A stretch of 64,000 nucleotides of DNA from Cladopsammia gracilis (Eukaryota > Cnidaria > Anthozoa > Scleractinia > Dendrophylliidae). Under the pieces are notes generated by a model. It was not told the origin of the DNA. It saw nothing but the letters and a program-made list of their open reading frames with translations, and searched no databases. Both the position numbers and the translations under genes were made by a program. Shown in pieces: positions 30,867 to 43,117 of the stretch; within the stretch, counting starts at the first letter, position 1, and each line of letters starts with the position of its first letter. The DNA lies in assembly GCA_022457155.1 (NCBI GenBank), contig JAJGOT010000419.1, positions 413,001 through 477,000 of the forward strand, written 5' to 3'.

Positions 30867-31710
30867 CATTTTTATAGACCGTACAAAAGTCCACAAAAAC
30901 AACTTTTCTCTGTCTAGAATAAATAGTACCACTAGTTTCCGAATAAAATACAGTTTATGTTTGTCAAAAATTGCCCGAGAAACTGATTTGAAAATCAAAA
31001 ATTGCAAAAATACACAAACATATTTGCGAGTGAAGATAGAACTGTACTATAAAATCAAGTCTTGTTTTGTTTACATAAAATCGCTTTTCAATCTATCTAA
31101 TGAATGAACAAACACATAAAAATGGACAACACAATCTTCATTTTTATAGACCGTACAAAAGTTCACAAAAACAACTTTTCTCTGTCTAGAATAAATAGTA
31201 CCACTAGTTTCCGAATAAAATACAGTTTATGTTTGTCAAAAATTGCCCGAGAAACTGATTTGAAAATCAAAAATTGCAAAAATACACAAACATATTTGCA
31301 TAAGGCGATGCGAGTGAAGATAGAACTGTACTATAAAATCAAGTCTTGTTTTGTTTACATAAAATTGCTTTTCAATCTATCTAATGAATGAACAAACACA
31401 TAAAAATGGACAACACAATCTTCATTTTTATAGACCGTACAAAAGTTCACAAAAACAACTTTTCTCTGTCTAGAATAAATAGTACCACTAGTTTCCGAAT
31501 AAAATACAGTTTATGTTTGTCAAAAATTGCCCGAGAAACTGATTTGAAAATCAAAATTTGCAAAAATACACAAACATATTTGCATAAGGCGATGCGAGTG
31601 AAGATAGAACTGTACTATAAAATCAAGTCTTGTTTTGTTTACATAAAATCGCTTTTCAATCTATCTAATGAATGAACAAACACATAAAAATGGACAACAC
31701 AATCTTCTTT
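30867..31710. repeat. 284-bp tandem satellite, three copies
   Basis: Units at about 30867-31100 (partial), 31101-31384 and 31385-31668, plus the first 36 bases of a fourth. The two full units differ by only a few bases. Each full unit carries a 95-codon + strand ORF (starts MNKHIKMDN, ends LFNLSNE) whose stop overlaps the next ATG (ATGA). The first copy lacks 12 bases in frame. Composition is AT-rich and no domain is evident. Confidence 0.9.
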
Positions 31711-32670
31711 CGAAAAAATTTATTCAAATCTCCATTAGTTTACGTTTAAAAGCAAAACGCGTACCATGTAATTATAGCTCATCGAGTTCAAGCTTTCTTC
31801 GATGAAATTCAAGAGATAGGCACGTTTTAAAATCAATTCGCCAAAACTAACAATAACACTAATAACAAGTCACTCACAGATTGATATCAACATAAATTCT
31901 CATCGAAAACTGTAATCTGTTTTACCTTTAAGTTCCTCGCTTGCTTGGAAATTCAAATCTCCGCTTCTGGTTCTGAAATCATCTCCCGCATTGATAAAAA
32001 TGTAATACATGAAGTTCCTCGAAGCAAGATTTTATCCCTGAAAGCTCGTCTTTTTCCACTAAAGCGGCTTCTGAGTATACCTTAATTAGTATCCCTGTCT
32101 TGAGTAGCAAACCGCGAAAAAATGCAGGAAAATAACGAGTTTAATTCTCCGCTAGGCACAAGAAAACAACTAAAGTGTTTACCGAGCTCACGGCTGTGTG
32201 GCCGCGCGAAAAACAAAGCCTTGCTTTCAAGATCCCGGATGTTGTTCCAACACGGCGGGCGGGCGACGGACGGACACGCGCCCGCGAAACATTCCGCTAG
32301 CCATGACCATAAAAAATCACGGCGTAGGTTCTATGAGTATGGAGCTGCGCAGCCAGGCCTTCGGCCTGGCAAGTGCTCCGCTATAAAAGTGAAAATTAGG
32401 GTTGTTTTCAATCATCCACGTTGCCATGGAAACAGCTCAAAGCGCACATTTTAGCCCTTAATTAAAATCTTCCATCACTATATTTTTCTTTCGCCAAGTT
32501 TCAGCTTCTAAGCTGCAACCTTTTCACATAATGCCCTAACGAATGGCATATACTCACAACCTATCAAAACTGTGTTCGGCCACCTTAAAATTGCTCATAT
32601 AATCCAATCCTCAATTATTTTATCCATTGTACCAAAAATTGCACATAGTCGAATGCTAATTTTTCTATTT
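31711..32670. other. Non-coding; GC-rich islet at 32190-32400
   Basis: Mostly AT-rich. The islet includes the perfect hairpin CCAGGCCTTCGGCCTGG (~32354) and a 110-codon ORF without a recognisable domain. Nothing further can be supported. Confidence 0.4.
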
Positions 32671-33231
32671 TTAAGGTGGCTCCCAACAGTTTCCAGCACT
32701 TTCCAAGACTTAGATTTTGATGGGTCATTAAAACCACTCTTTATCAGTTGATGCCACAATCATAATATCAAACGAATGTCCAATGATTGGTGAACACGTT
32801 GTTATCATTTTTGTGACACAATATGTTACTATAGCAACAGTATAACCTGCTGAAAACACTCTTAATTTTAGCTTTAAGTGTTAATAACTCAAAAATGACT
32901 CGGTGAACCCCATTTTTTATTGTTGAATTTTGATTAAACTTTGCCAAAAGTTGCATCTTATCCTACTGATCAAAATTCGACAATAAAAATGGGATTCACC
33001 GAGTCATTTTTGAGTTATTAACGCTTAAAGCTAAAATTAAGGGTGTTTTCCGCACGTGATTCTGTTGCTATAGTAACATATTGTGTCACAAAAATGATAA
33101 CAACGTGTTCACCAATCATTGGGCATTCGTTTGATATCATGATTGTAGCATCAACTGATGAAGAGTGGTTTTAATGACCCATCAAAATCTAAGTCTTGAA
33201 AAGTGCTGGAAACTGTTGGGAGCCACCTTAA
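32671..33231. mobile_element. TTAA-flanked fold-back element, GGTGGCTCC family, member 2
   Basis: TTAA-GGTGGCTCCCAACAGTTTCC at the left and its inverse at the right, with near-complete arms of ~260 bases meeting at an AT-rich loop near 32950. The whole element could form one hairpin. A shorter relative with the same sequence is at 40468-40951. Confidence 0.85.
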
Positions 33232-33485
33232 TTTAAAGATATTGGTTCAAGTTGTTTGACTTATGAAAAAATACCAGTTTGTTTTTCCTTCTTTCTAAGT
33301 GAGATACAAAATGCAGCAAACAAACAATAGACACTGCCTAGTTTCAGGCGTGTAGCCTTGAGGTGCTTTGAAATCCCTTCGTGTTCCGTGAATTATTCAA
33401 ACTTTCCGCCTTATCGCGTTTATTTTTCTGGATTATCATACCAATTATAACATGACAGATTCACAAAATATTATAACATTACAGA

Positions 33486-33862
33486 TTCACAAAATATTGA
33501 CTTAAAAATGGAACCTCTGCTTCAGTAAATGTCGTAACCTATCATGTGTATTGTTTGTACCAACTTGAAATAACGCAAAATGAAACTTATGAGACAGGAA
33601 AGACCGAATTCATAATCATTCGAAATATTCTCAAAATCTTCGATTTAAACTATATTATTCAGTTAATTTTAACATGATCAACAGACATTTCAATTATAAC
33701 ATGAAACAATTGACTTATATAAAATGGAACTTCCGCTTCAATAAATATTACGATCCATCTTATGCTTTTACCAATTTGAAATAACGCTAATTTAAAAAGG
33801 AAAAATACTTAAGACAGGATAGGCCGAGTTCATAATCATTCGAAATGTTCTCAAAATCTTCA
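33486..33862. repeat. Diverged direct repeat, two units of ~210 bp
   Basis: Both units carry AAATGGAAC, CCGCTTCA-like, TTGAAATAACGC and CATAATCATTCGAAATATTCTC in order (33486-33642 and 33705-33862). Non-coding. Confidence 0.65.
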
Positions 33863-34234
33863 AACTATATTGCTCAGTTCATTTCTAGATTATTTGTAAA
33901 ATGAAACCGTTGTTGTGTTTGTGTGGTCTGTATGGCTGGCCCAATTAACTAGAAATACCAACTTTCCCAGAACCAGACATGAGTTTTATAAACTAAGCTA
34001 CCAAGACGACAAGAGAAACTTAAATCTTCGCAGAGATCCTTTCCACCCAAAATAACCCGAAGCTAGAAAATAACATTTTTGTTAAAACCAAATTAATGAT
34101 AAACAATCTTTTTTGGATTTGAAAGAACAAATTCAACTTGAAAATGTTGTTTGTTTTGAAAAAGTCTGTTCTCTTGTTGATTAACTTATATTTAATTAAT
34201 CAATCAATCAGTCAGTGATGCAAAGCTGAATCTA

Positions 34235-35154
34235 TTAAGGTGGCACTGTCAAGCTTATCGTATATCCTCTAAAACATCAGGAACAACTTCGTCTTGCTAT
34301 GACTTTCATGCATTTTGAAGCTAGAATGTTTCACCTTACATATTTGTCAACAAAGTTGTCTTAGTCTGTCGAGTTTGATGTGTAGTTGTATTTATCAGTG
34401 CTGTTCTGAAAAGAACTGTTGTTGTTGATATTGACTGACGAGTCGACAACCCGAACGTAAGTAAGAGTCATGTGGATGGTATATCATCAGTTCAATGCCA
34501 AGCTAATCAAGTCTCTTGTTGTTGCGATTGTTCCTTTGCGATCCGTGTGTCAGTGTAATTTTCGTCTGTCTATTGTTGGTTTTCATGTGACATTATAAAC
34601 GGTCTAAAACTTAAAGTAAGACCACCATAAAAGCTCTTCATTTTATATATTTTGATTATCAGTGAGATAAATCGTCCTGGAAATGTTGATATTCAATGAA
34701 TGCTTCATTTTAGAAATTTAGCATTTTAAAGTTTTATCAAATTTGTGACGGTCCGAAACGGCCAGATTCTTAAATGCCACAAAACGGCAATATTTTTGCG
34801 TTTCGTTTCAATGTTCAGAAACTATAGCATTGTAAATGTGTCATCCTAATAGTTGTGAAGACTGCTACAGAGCTGGATTTTTTTAAATAGTTACTGTTTG
34901 CCTATTTTTAATGCCTTTGTGTTTGGATTTTTGATTAATGAGAAGCAATGAACACCAAGAATTTTAAGTCAAATTTGCCTTTTTGTCCAGTCTGTTGTTT
35001 GTTTGTTCTGTTAATGATGTTGACAAGTCATTTGTCAGGTTAATGTAGCTGTCGTTAATTTTTTACCATCATACTTGATTGAAAAAAAAATGCACAGGTA
35101 TTTGCACTACGCGCTTTTCTAAAAAGGGTATTAAACATTACAGAGCCACCTTAA
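34235..35154. mobile_element. TTAA-flanked element, GGTGGC family, member 3, with nested Penelope tail
   Basis: TTAA-GGTGGCACTG at the left and CAGAGCCACC-TTAA at the right. A diverged piece of the Penelope 3' tail (GAAAAGAACTGTTGTTGTTG) is nested at about 34367-34470. The right part (from ~34728) is shared with 41790 onward. Confidence 0.7.
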
Positions 35155-36218
35155 AAGAATCACCTTACGTCACCAACTGAAGATGTAACTATGGTAACCA
35201 AAGTTTCTGAGCTTTTATATGTGTGTGCTTATGGCAGAAACCTTGAGCGATCACGACCAATTCTAGACTAAAATCGTTTTTGCTTTTATTGCCAAGTTTT
35301 AGTAAATTAATAAATCAATATGAATTTGCTTAGCTGCTTTTTGATAAAATATATACATAAATAAACCTATACGATAAATCAAATCAAGTTATTTACGGAA
35401 CAATCGCTCAACGTTCCCACTCTTTCTATGATCTTAAGATTCAGTGTCCTTTGGAAACTAATCTTTATAAAATAGTGGCTGATGAAAAAAAAAACTTTAT
35501 GATTTGTAGCTTTGTGCCTTCATTGTATTCAGTGGCTTGCCGCCAAGGAGGCATGTAACACGATTTTGGTCAAAACACAAGAAAGCTCCAGACGTGACCT
35601 TATTTGCATGCGCTGCGAATTTTGTGTTAAACGCAGATCCACGTTAAATTTTTGCCTGAAGACCATTTCTCAGGATTTAGCCACAGCAAACAGCCAGTAC
35701 TTAAACAATTGCTATTGCTTTGACTGAAAGCTTAGAACTTAGCCTTTATGCAAAAAGATAAAAACAAATCAACATTTAACACAAAATTCCCAGTACATGT
35801 AAAAATGGACAAATATGGAGTGTTCTCACATTTTGGCCAAAACCAGGATATAAGCCCCTTTTGCACCAAGCACTTAAATTGATAAATCTGCGTCTAAATA
35901 GAAATTTTCGTCAGCCACCATTTTATACTGCAATATAATTAAAATGTTAAAGTTCTTATCTTTGTAGCGTTTTCTCCTGATTTAGTGATTCCATTGTCTT
36001 TGTTGTTTTCCACACAACTGTGTTAGTAGTCCTGAAAACTGAAATAAACAGATTCATTGGTGAGGACATGTTTATTTGCTTTCTAATTTCTATGCATCTT
36101 AAACATATCCCTAAATAATTGTTAATGACACAAGCAAAATTGGAAAATTTATATACGCGTTGTAAAGCTTGCTTCCCCGCGAATGACCAATGCGCGAGGC
36201 TGCTTTTACGAATTTTAC
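35155..36218. repeat. Non-coding segment duplicated at 42176-43117
   Basis: Shared landmarks are TATACGATAAATCAAATCAA, TTCCCACTCTTTCTATGATC, GACGTGACCTTATTTGCATG and GATTCATTGGTGAGGACATG. The short ORF at 35512 is not preserved in the other copy. Confidence 0.7.
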
Positions 36219-37052
36219 GGACGTGGTCAAACTTTAAGGGGCCAAAACTTATTTCAACGTTCGTTACAGCTTAGAAGCAAGACTGCTGCATTTTACTGCA
36301 TTGTACGAAGCAAATAAGATTAATGCAAATGCACTGTTTTACGGCCAAGAAAGCGACGCTCATAATGCACGTGGTCACACTTGTACTACGAGCAGCATTT
36401 TGAAAATTGTTTTAGCTTGCTGTAAAAAAATATGAAAATAATATAATTTGAAACCACTGCTCACCTTTGGTTGAACTTGTTAAAAGTTTTCTTTCTTTGT
36501 TTCATCTCTTCGGTTTCCCTCGTGCGGCTTCAAATTCTCCTTTTGAGAAGAAATAAAAATTATTTTAGTTTTCGGGACGAAATTGTAACAATATATTTTT
36601 TCAAACCAGTGCTCACCTTCGGTTGTACTCGTACGCGTTTCAAATTGGAAGACTTCTTTCCTCGCTTCATCTCCGTCTTATCCCTCATGCGACTCCCCGC
36701 TCCTTTAAGACAACAACGACATCCGAACATCTCGGCGTCCTCACTCAACTAAAACTTGCTTGGTTTGTGACACGTTCTGCAAGTTACATGAATATGGATT
36801 AGGAAATAAGAAGCCAATCACTGACAAGATTCTATTGTGAATTCACGATTCTATTGTGAATGCTATTTCAGTGAGCGAAAAGGACTTCACACTTGTTAAC
36901 TTTATAATTTTTGTTTTTGTGACTGCAACAGTTCGCTTAAAAAAATTAAGGACTTCTATGATACAAAACGCTCTAAATGCCAACTTCGAATTTGAAATTT
37001 CCTTTTAAAACGAAAAGAAAAAGAGAACAAAAAAGTTACTCGACTTCTTCTC

Positions 37053-37120
37053 AAGGATTCGAACTCGCGGGAACGCAGGTTCAACAACACAGCGCCTTAA
37101 ACCACTGGACCACCGCTCAC
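37053..37120 (-). repeat. tRNA-derived SINE head, copy 2
   Basis: Same minus-strand A-box/B-box-like segment as at 12251-12320, within the second repeat copy. Confidence 0.6.
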
Positions 37121-37238
37121 ACAAGTAACCGAAAAGATTACATTTTAATATGTAATTCATGTCTATGTTGAAAAATCCATTTCAAGACTGCAGATCGGTT
37201 TTAATTTTTCATCAAAGGATTCCCAACGCGAAACATCA

Positions 37239-37385
37239 GGCCCCGGTTGTTCAAAAGTTAGATAGCGTTATCCACTGGATAAATCACTATCCAGCGGATA
37301 ACACAAAGGATTTTGTTAATACTTGTCCACTGGATGGTGATTTATCAAGTGGATAGGGCTATCCAACTTTTGAACAACCAGGGCC
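37239..37385. mobile_element. Palindromic MITE (GGCCCCGGTTGTTCAAAAG), copy 2
   Basis: Same insertion as at 12438-12584, with a few substitutions. Confidence 0.8.
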
Positions 37386-37686
37386 TGTACATCGTGTTCA
37401 TACTGTACTCGTTTTCGGAGGTCTAGTATTGCATGTGAAACGGGTAAAGGTCTGACCTGCGAGCAAGGTCACGGGTTCGGGGGTGGGACGTTTTAACGAG
37501 TTAATAAATGCGCACAAAGTTAAAAAGGAAGCTGGTTTTCAGATGGTCAAAGACGATCCCTATATATAAAATAGCTGGACTTCCTACTCTGCGTTTGCTT
37601 GTAAATATTTTGAAATAGTGCCACCAATGGATTCATTCTACTATATCATTTTATTGACACTTTAATAAAGTTTATTTAATATTATT

Positions 37687-38070
37687 AGAGGGTCTCAATG
37701 GGGTGGTGGCTTTTTAGGTTAACGGTTAAAATTTTGGTCTTTTTACGGCTAACGGTTAGTTTCTTCTCGTTACGGTTAACAGAAATCTTAAAAATTAATT
37801 TTCATTTTTTTAAAAAGTTAAAATTTAATTTTTATTTTAAAAAGTACAAAATTAATTTCCATTGTTCTTGAGACCATTCTGGGACACGACACAAACTCAC
37901 ATAACAACATGACAGTCTTGACAAGAGATGCAAAATGACAAATCGTGGCTAGAAGTTTTTTTACTGTTAATATTTTTTAAGCCTAAAGATTAAACGTTTT
38001 CAATTTGTACGCCTAATGACTAACTTTTGGGCCGTTTTACGGCCAACGATTAACTCCATTGAGACCCTCT
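37687..38070. mobile_element. Inverted-repeat element (ends AGAGGGTCTCAATGG)
   Basis: Ends AGAGGGTCTCAATGG and CCATTGAGACCCTCT, with internal sub-repeats (GGTTAACGGTTA-type at the left, TAATGACTAAC-type at the right). The flanking TATTA-like sequence may be the target duplication. Non-coding. Confidence 0.75.
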
Positions 38071-39019
38071 TATTATTAATGCGCAATGGCTGCCAGGACC
38101 GAAACATCCATATTCATGAAAAATATTAAACTTCATTTTGAAAAAATACCAAAATACCAAATAACACCACATGAAAGTACGGTTGAAGAATTTCCATTTG
38201 AATAGTCACTCTAATAAACGCCCCTCCACCCCCAAAACCAAATCCAGCTTGAAAAACATAAGCAATACAAATACATCTATAAGTCAAGAGACTTGATACA
38301 CTGTATGAATAAAACTAGTTTTATTGATGTGGTACAAAGTTGTGTTCCAACTAGACGTCTTTGCAGAGAAATGAAAAAAATAAACGCCTCTATCTAATAA
38401 ACACCCCCTGTCATAAAATAAACGCCCCCTATGAAAACGTGAAAATTTAATCAACGCAACGGGCGTTTATTAAAATAAATACGGTCCCATAGAAAAGTAC
38501 GGCTCAGTAGCCTTCATTTGAGTAAATATTTTGGGTCTTCATCTACAGATTTCGCAAAAAGAAACCCTACAACCAGTGGCGGATCCACTCTCTATCGTAA
38601 AGGGGGGGGGGGGGGGGGGAGGGGGGGGGGGGAAGGTGGGGGGAGGGGTCAGCCGGAGGCCGGAGTGAATTAGGGGGGACCCGGAGTGAAAATGTTAGAG
38701 ACTAAAAATATAACGGGGGTTGGGCCCCTTCCTTAGATCCGCCACTATTAAACACCACACACACGCCCCTGGCTACTTGTGGGGTCCATGTTTCCAGGGA
38801 AATGTCTCAGTTTAAATACGGATATTTCGAACTGAATAATACTGTTTTAAACGGAAAAGAATTTTCGCAGTTGGTTTAAAACGAACGCAAGTACCCATAT
38901 TAAAGGCGCAGAGAAATGAAAACATTTTAGAGTGCAAATCGATTTGGTGGGAGTGAAACTACAAACGTTGAGTGACAAAGCGTCGCGGACACCTTGTTCA
39001 TTCAATGTTACTCCGACAA
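38071..39019. other. Non-coding with low-complexity G tract
   Basis: A G-rich run (38602-38660), short AATAAACGCCCC-type repeats (38380-38480) related to the element at 48278, and single relatives of the 104-bp repeat. No gene is seen. Confidence 0.5.
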
Positions 39020-39072
39020 AAGCCATTTGCACTGTTAAAAGAACTGAAATTTAATTTAACCACTTTCTGTTT

Positions 39073-39218
39073 AGAGTGATTTTACTTCATCTGTGAAACA
39101 CTATCTAACAATTAGTGTGTGATAGTCAAAATTAAACAAAAGAAAACAAAGGAATTATAGTCTAAAAGTGCGTACTATTCTACTAACTATTTCACAGATG
39201 AAGTAAAATCACTCTAAT
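39073..39218. mobile_element. MITE (ends TTAGAGTGATTTTACTTCATC)
   Basis: 146 bases with ~28-base inverted ends (AGAGTGATTTTACTTCATCT / AGATGAAGTAAAATCACTCT), missing at the matching place near 22635. Confidence 0.8.
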
Positions 39219-39438
39219 ACACTAAGTATTACACTCCATTCAGACATTTTTTTCTGAAAACAAAAGAGTACCAAGACTTAGTTTCAAGAAAGTTTTCTTT
39301 TTGTAAAAATTAATACTGTCAATTTTTTTCTCGATTTTTATATTTCCATTGTAACAGCTGTTCAAAATTGTTTCATTTTCTCGCCATAAGACCTTGTGTT
39401 GTCTGTATATTCTTTTTCTTGCCTCAGTTAACATTTGG

Positions 39439-39592
39439 TGGTGGTTTCTTGGTGTTGCGGATGGTGTGATTACTAAATGGCGTGAAACAAAAGATTCCAA
39501 AGACACTGAACAATACCCACACCACGACACAAAAGCTCACCAGCAATGGCTTCCGCAACACCAAGCAACACCCATTCGCTTAAAGGGTTTAA
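39439..39592. mobile_element. MITE with imperfect ends (GGTGTTGCGGA)
   Basis: An extra ~150 bases relative to 22925, with inverted TTCTTGGTGTTGCGGA and TTCCGCAACACCAAGCAA near its ends. Non-coding. Confidence 0.55.
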
Positions 39593-40467
39593 ATTGTCCC
39601 GCCAAAAAAAAAAAACAAAACAAAAAAAGTACGGGCGCCCAAAATATGCATGCGCTGTTTTTTTTTTTAAATTGAAATCTTTCATTTTCAACCTTGCTTG
39701 TATTAAGTATAAATAAAATATTTTATTATTCTGAAATTGTAGTCAATAAAACAAGTCTTTAAGCTGTAATATTTTTTATTTGTTTCACTTGTAATATAAT
39801 AGTGTATAAACAAATGTTTTTTATTTACATTCTCTTTCTAACTATCTTATTTAGTTTATCGAATTCAATTAAATCATTAACAATGTGTCAAGAAAAATTC
39901 TTCCTATATATACCAAGTCTTTTGGCTGGAAAATCTAGAGAATTTTTCACAGCGTTTCCCCTAACAATTGCGACAAAAAAATTAAAAAGGTTGTCCTTAA
40001 GAAACTTTCCGCCAAAAACACTTGCATACACCGCCTCGTGCAAAAAATGTGAAATATATATTCCAAACTTATCGTAGAAAAAAAACTTTAAGCCAAGTAT
40101 AGCAAAATGCCCGATGTCTTGTTCCACCTAAATTTTGATTGAAAAATATCCCATCCGATAACCTGTAGTCTTTTTAATTTCTTGAACGATTCGGTGTATA
40201 CATAGTATTTGACATAACGTTAAAAGCAACATGACAAGTTATAAATCACTGTGAACAATTTTTAGCACGGAATTAAAAAGATTTTATGTTACTGATTACT
40301 GGCGATTCGGTTTTGGAACGATTTTTATTTCATGTCCAGTTCAATCATTCCTTAAACAGTTTTATAACTTGCCATGTTGCTTCTTACTAAACCTTCTTCA
40401 TCCAACACAATTCTTGTTTGTAGCGCCAAAAAAATGTCGCCAATTTTCTTTTCTACAAACGAGTTGC

Positions 40468-40951
40468 TTAAGGTGGCTCCCAACAGTTTTCAGCACTTTT
40501 CAAGACTTAGAATTTGATGGGTCATTATAACAACTCTTTATCAGTTGATGCTCCAATCATGATATCAAACGAATGCCCAATGATTGGTAAACACGTTATC
40601 ATTTTTGTGACACAATATGTTACTATAGCAACAATATAACGTGCTGAAAATACGCTTAGTTTTAGCTTTAAGTGTTCATAACTCAAACATGATTCGGTGA
40701 ACCCCATTTTTTATTGTTGAATTTTGATTAAACTTTGCCAAAAGTTGCATCTTATTCTACTGATCAAAATTCGACAATAAAAAATGGGGTTCACCGAGTC
40801 ATTTTTGAGCTATTAACACTTAAAGCTAAAATTAAGGTTGTTTTCGGCACGTGATGCTGTTGCTTTATTGTCAACTGATAAAGAGTGGTTTTAATGACCC
40901 ATCAAAATCTAAGTCTTGAAAAGTGCTGAAAACTGTTGGGAGCCACCTTAA
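40468..40951. mobile_element. TTAA-flanked fold-back element, GGTGGCTCC family, member 4
   Basis: Same sequence as 32671-33231 with a shortened right arm. The corresponding place in block A (TTGCTTATAGACTTTAATTC, ~23736) has no element, so this is an insertion at TTAT/TTAA. Confidence 0.85.
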
Positions 40952-41789
40952 AAACTTAAATTCTAATTTTTTAACATGATTGGAGCAAGTCGAAAAGATA
41001 TTCAGCAACCTGGAGTACAAAAGATAATTGCTTTACTCCATGCTCTTACTAGTGACTATGTTTTTGTCGAGTTTAACAACAATTTTGCGACTGTTAGTAA
41101 TATATCAAACATGAGACACAGTGTTTCATCACAAAAGAGAGAGAAAAGAGTTGAAAATACGACGCGCAGCGGAGTGTTTTTTTTTACGAACTTCGAGGTG
41201 TTTGATCTTGTGATGAAATACTCTGTCGAATGTTTGATATTAGTTCTCAAACAAAATGATTTTAGGAGGAGAAATTAAGGGATGCAAAAATGAGGAGTGT
41301 TTCATCTGATTTCCAAACACTCATTAAACATTAATTTCCTTTGTATTTTCTACACGAATTCGTAATGAGTTTGAGAAAGTTAATTCAAAAATCAGTTTTC
41401 TTTTTGTTTGCTTCTAGCTTGTGCTACATGTGTGTTGGCAGAAAAAAGTCTATGAACACTTAAATAGTAATTACAGCCCAGAATATGAAACCCTACGTCT
41501 GGTTTCAAATAGAAACCGAGTTTTTGTCCCCACCGCTGAATTCAGTTTGAACTTTTTACGAAATGAAAAGAACGTTATACAGACCACAAAAACAGCGTCT
41601 GTTTTTAAAATTTATTTCCCTTTTATTAAAAGAACAACTAAAATACTTTTTTCAAACTCATTCAAAATTACAAATCAAAGAATTTCTAGTCTTTCCTGAG
41701 CATTTTGAAGCAATAAAATTTATAAAAATTGCCAAAGCAACACAATTTTTACGGTCGTAAACTATCCTTATCTAAAGTAAAGCATTTTA

Positions 41790-43117
41790 AAGCATTTTTA
41801 AGTTTTATCAAATTTGTGACGGTCCGAAACTGGCCGAATTCTCAAATGCCACAAAACGGCAATATTTTTTGCGTTTCTTTTCAATGTTCAGAAACTATAG
41901 AATTATAAATGTGTCATTCTAATAGTCTTGAAGAGGGACACCAACATAGCGGATGCATACTAAGACTTGTAATTTTCGGAAATTCATTTTCTCTATAACC
42001 TTGTTCTACAGAGCTGGATTCTTTTTACCAATTTTTTAAAGACTTAGTGTTTGGATCTTGGAAGCAATGAAAACCAAGAATTGTTAAATTGTCAAATTTT
42101 GAAATCTGCATTTTAGGTCAGTTTGTTTGTTTGTTTGTTTGTTTTGTTAATGATGTTGACAAGTTATTTCCCAGGTATGGATTTGCTTCCCTGCTTTTTA
42201 ATAAAATATGCATACGATAAACCTATACGATAAATCAAATCAAATAATTTACAGAACATCGCTCACCTTTCCCACTCTTTCTATGATCGTAAGATTCAGT
42301 GTCTTTTGGAAACTAATCTTTATAAAATAGTGGCTGATGTAAAAAAACCTTTACAATTTGTATAGCGTTGTGCCTTCACTGAATCAGTATTTTTTAAGAC
42401 TGAATGGCTCACCCCCGCCAAGGAGGCAAGTATCACGGTTTTGGAAAAAAAAATAAGAAAAAAGCTCCAGACGTGACCTTATTTGCATGCGCTGCGAATT
42501 TTGTGTGTTGAACGCAGATCCGCGTTTAATGTTTGCCTGAAGACTTTATTTTTCAGGATTTATCCACAGAAAACAGCCAATACTTAAACAACTGCTATTG
42601 CTTTGACTGAAAGCTTAAAGTTAGCCTTTATGCAAAAATACAAAAACAAATCAACGTTTAACACAAAATTTCCAGCGCATGCAAAATTGGGCAAATTTGG
42701 AGCGTTGTCCCCTTACTGTTTGGCCAAAACCGGGATATATGAAGCCTCTTTTGCACCAAGCACTTTAATGGATAAATCTGCGTCTGATTAGAAATTTGTC
42801 AGCCACCGTGTTATGGTACAATATAATTAAAATGTTAAAGTTCTTATCTTTGTAAGCGCTTTCTCTCGATTCAGTAATTCCACTGTCCATTGTCCATTGT
42901 CCATTGTCTTCTTTGTTGTTTTCCTCCTCTTTTCCACACCACTGTGTCAGTTATCCTGAAAACAGAAATAAACAGATTCATTGGTGAGGACATGTTTATT
43001 TGCTTTCTAATTTCTCTGCACCTTATAAATATCCGTAAATAATTGTTAATGACGCAAGCAAAAATTTATGCACACGAATGATCTCCATGTATGCGCAAGG
43101 TTGCTTTTACGAATTAG
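41790..43117. repeat. Segmental copy of 34728-36218
   Basis: Starts with the right part of TTAA element 3 (TTTGTGACGGTCCGAAAC) and continues through the same non-coding landmarks to the third exon-bearing repeat copy. Confidence 0.7.

Larger units (their letters stand above)
36219..37680. repeat. Dispersed exon-bearing repeat, copy 2 (Polinton-free, array-free)
   Basis: Matches copy 1 from GGACGTGGTCAAAC to GGGTTCGGGGGTGGGACG. It lacks the 34-bp array and continues at once into a right flank (37500-37660) that also follows array 2 at 46400. It therefore shows both the empty Polinton site and a possible array-free arrangement. The exon-like blocks and splice donors (AACCGAAG|GTGAGC and CCAAAG|GTGAGC) are kept; a stop again splits the CRTCHK and GCRCC parts. 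Confidence 0.75.
39020..41770. repeat. Segmental duplication block A, second copy, with three insertions
   Basis: Collinear with 22600-24250 but interrupted by elements at 39073-39218, 39439-39592 and 40468-40951. Non-coding. Confidence 0.7.

Noticed and set aside
32122..32454. 110-codon ORF in the GC-rich islet
   Set aside because: No recognisable domain or splice context; base composition alone keeps it open.
39394..39675. 93-codon ORF
   Set aside because: Spans an inserted MITE and a poly-A tract; an artefact of the insertion.
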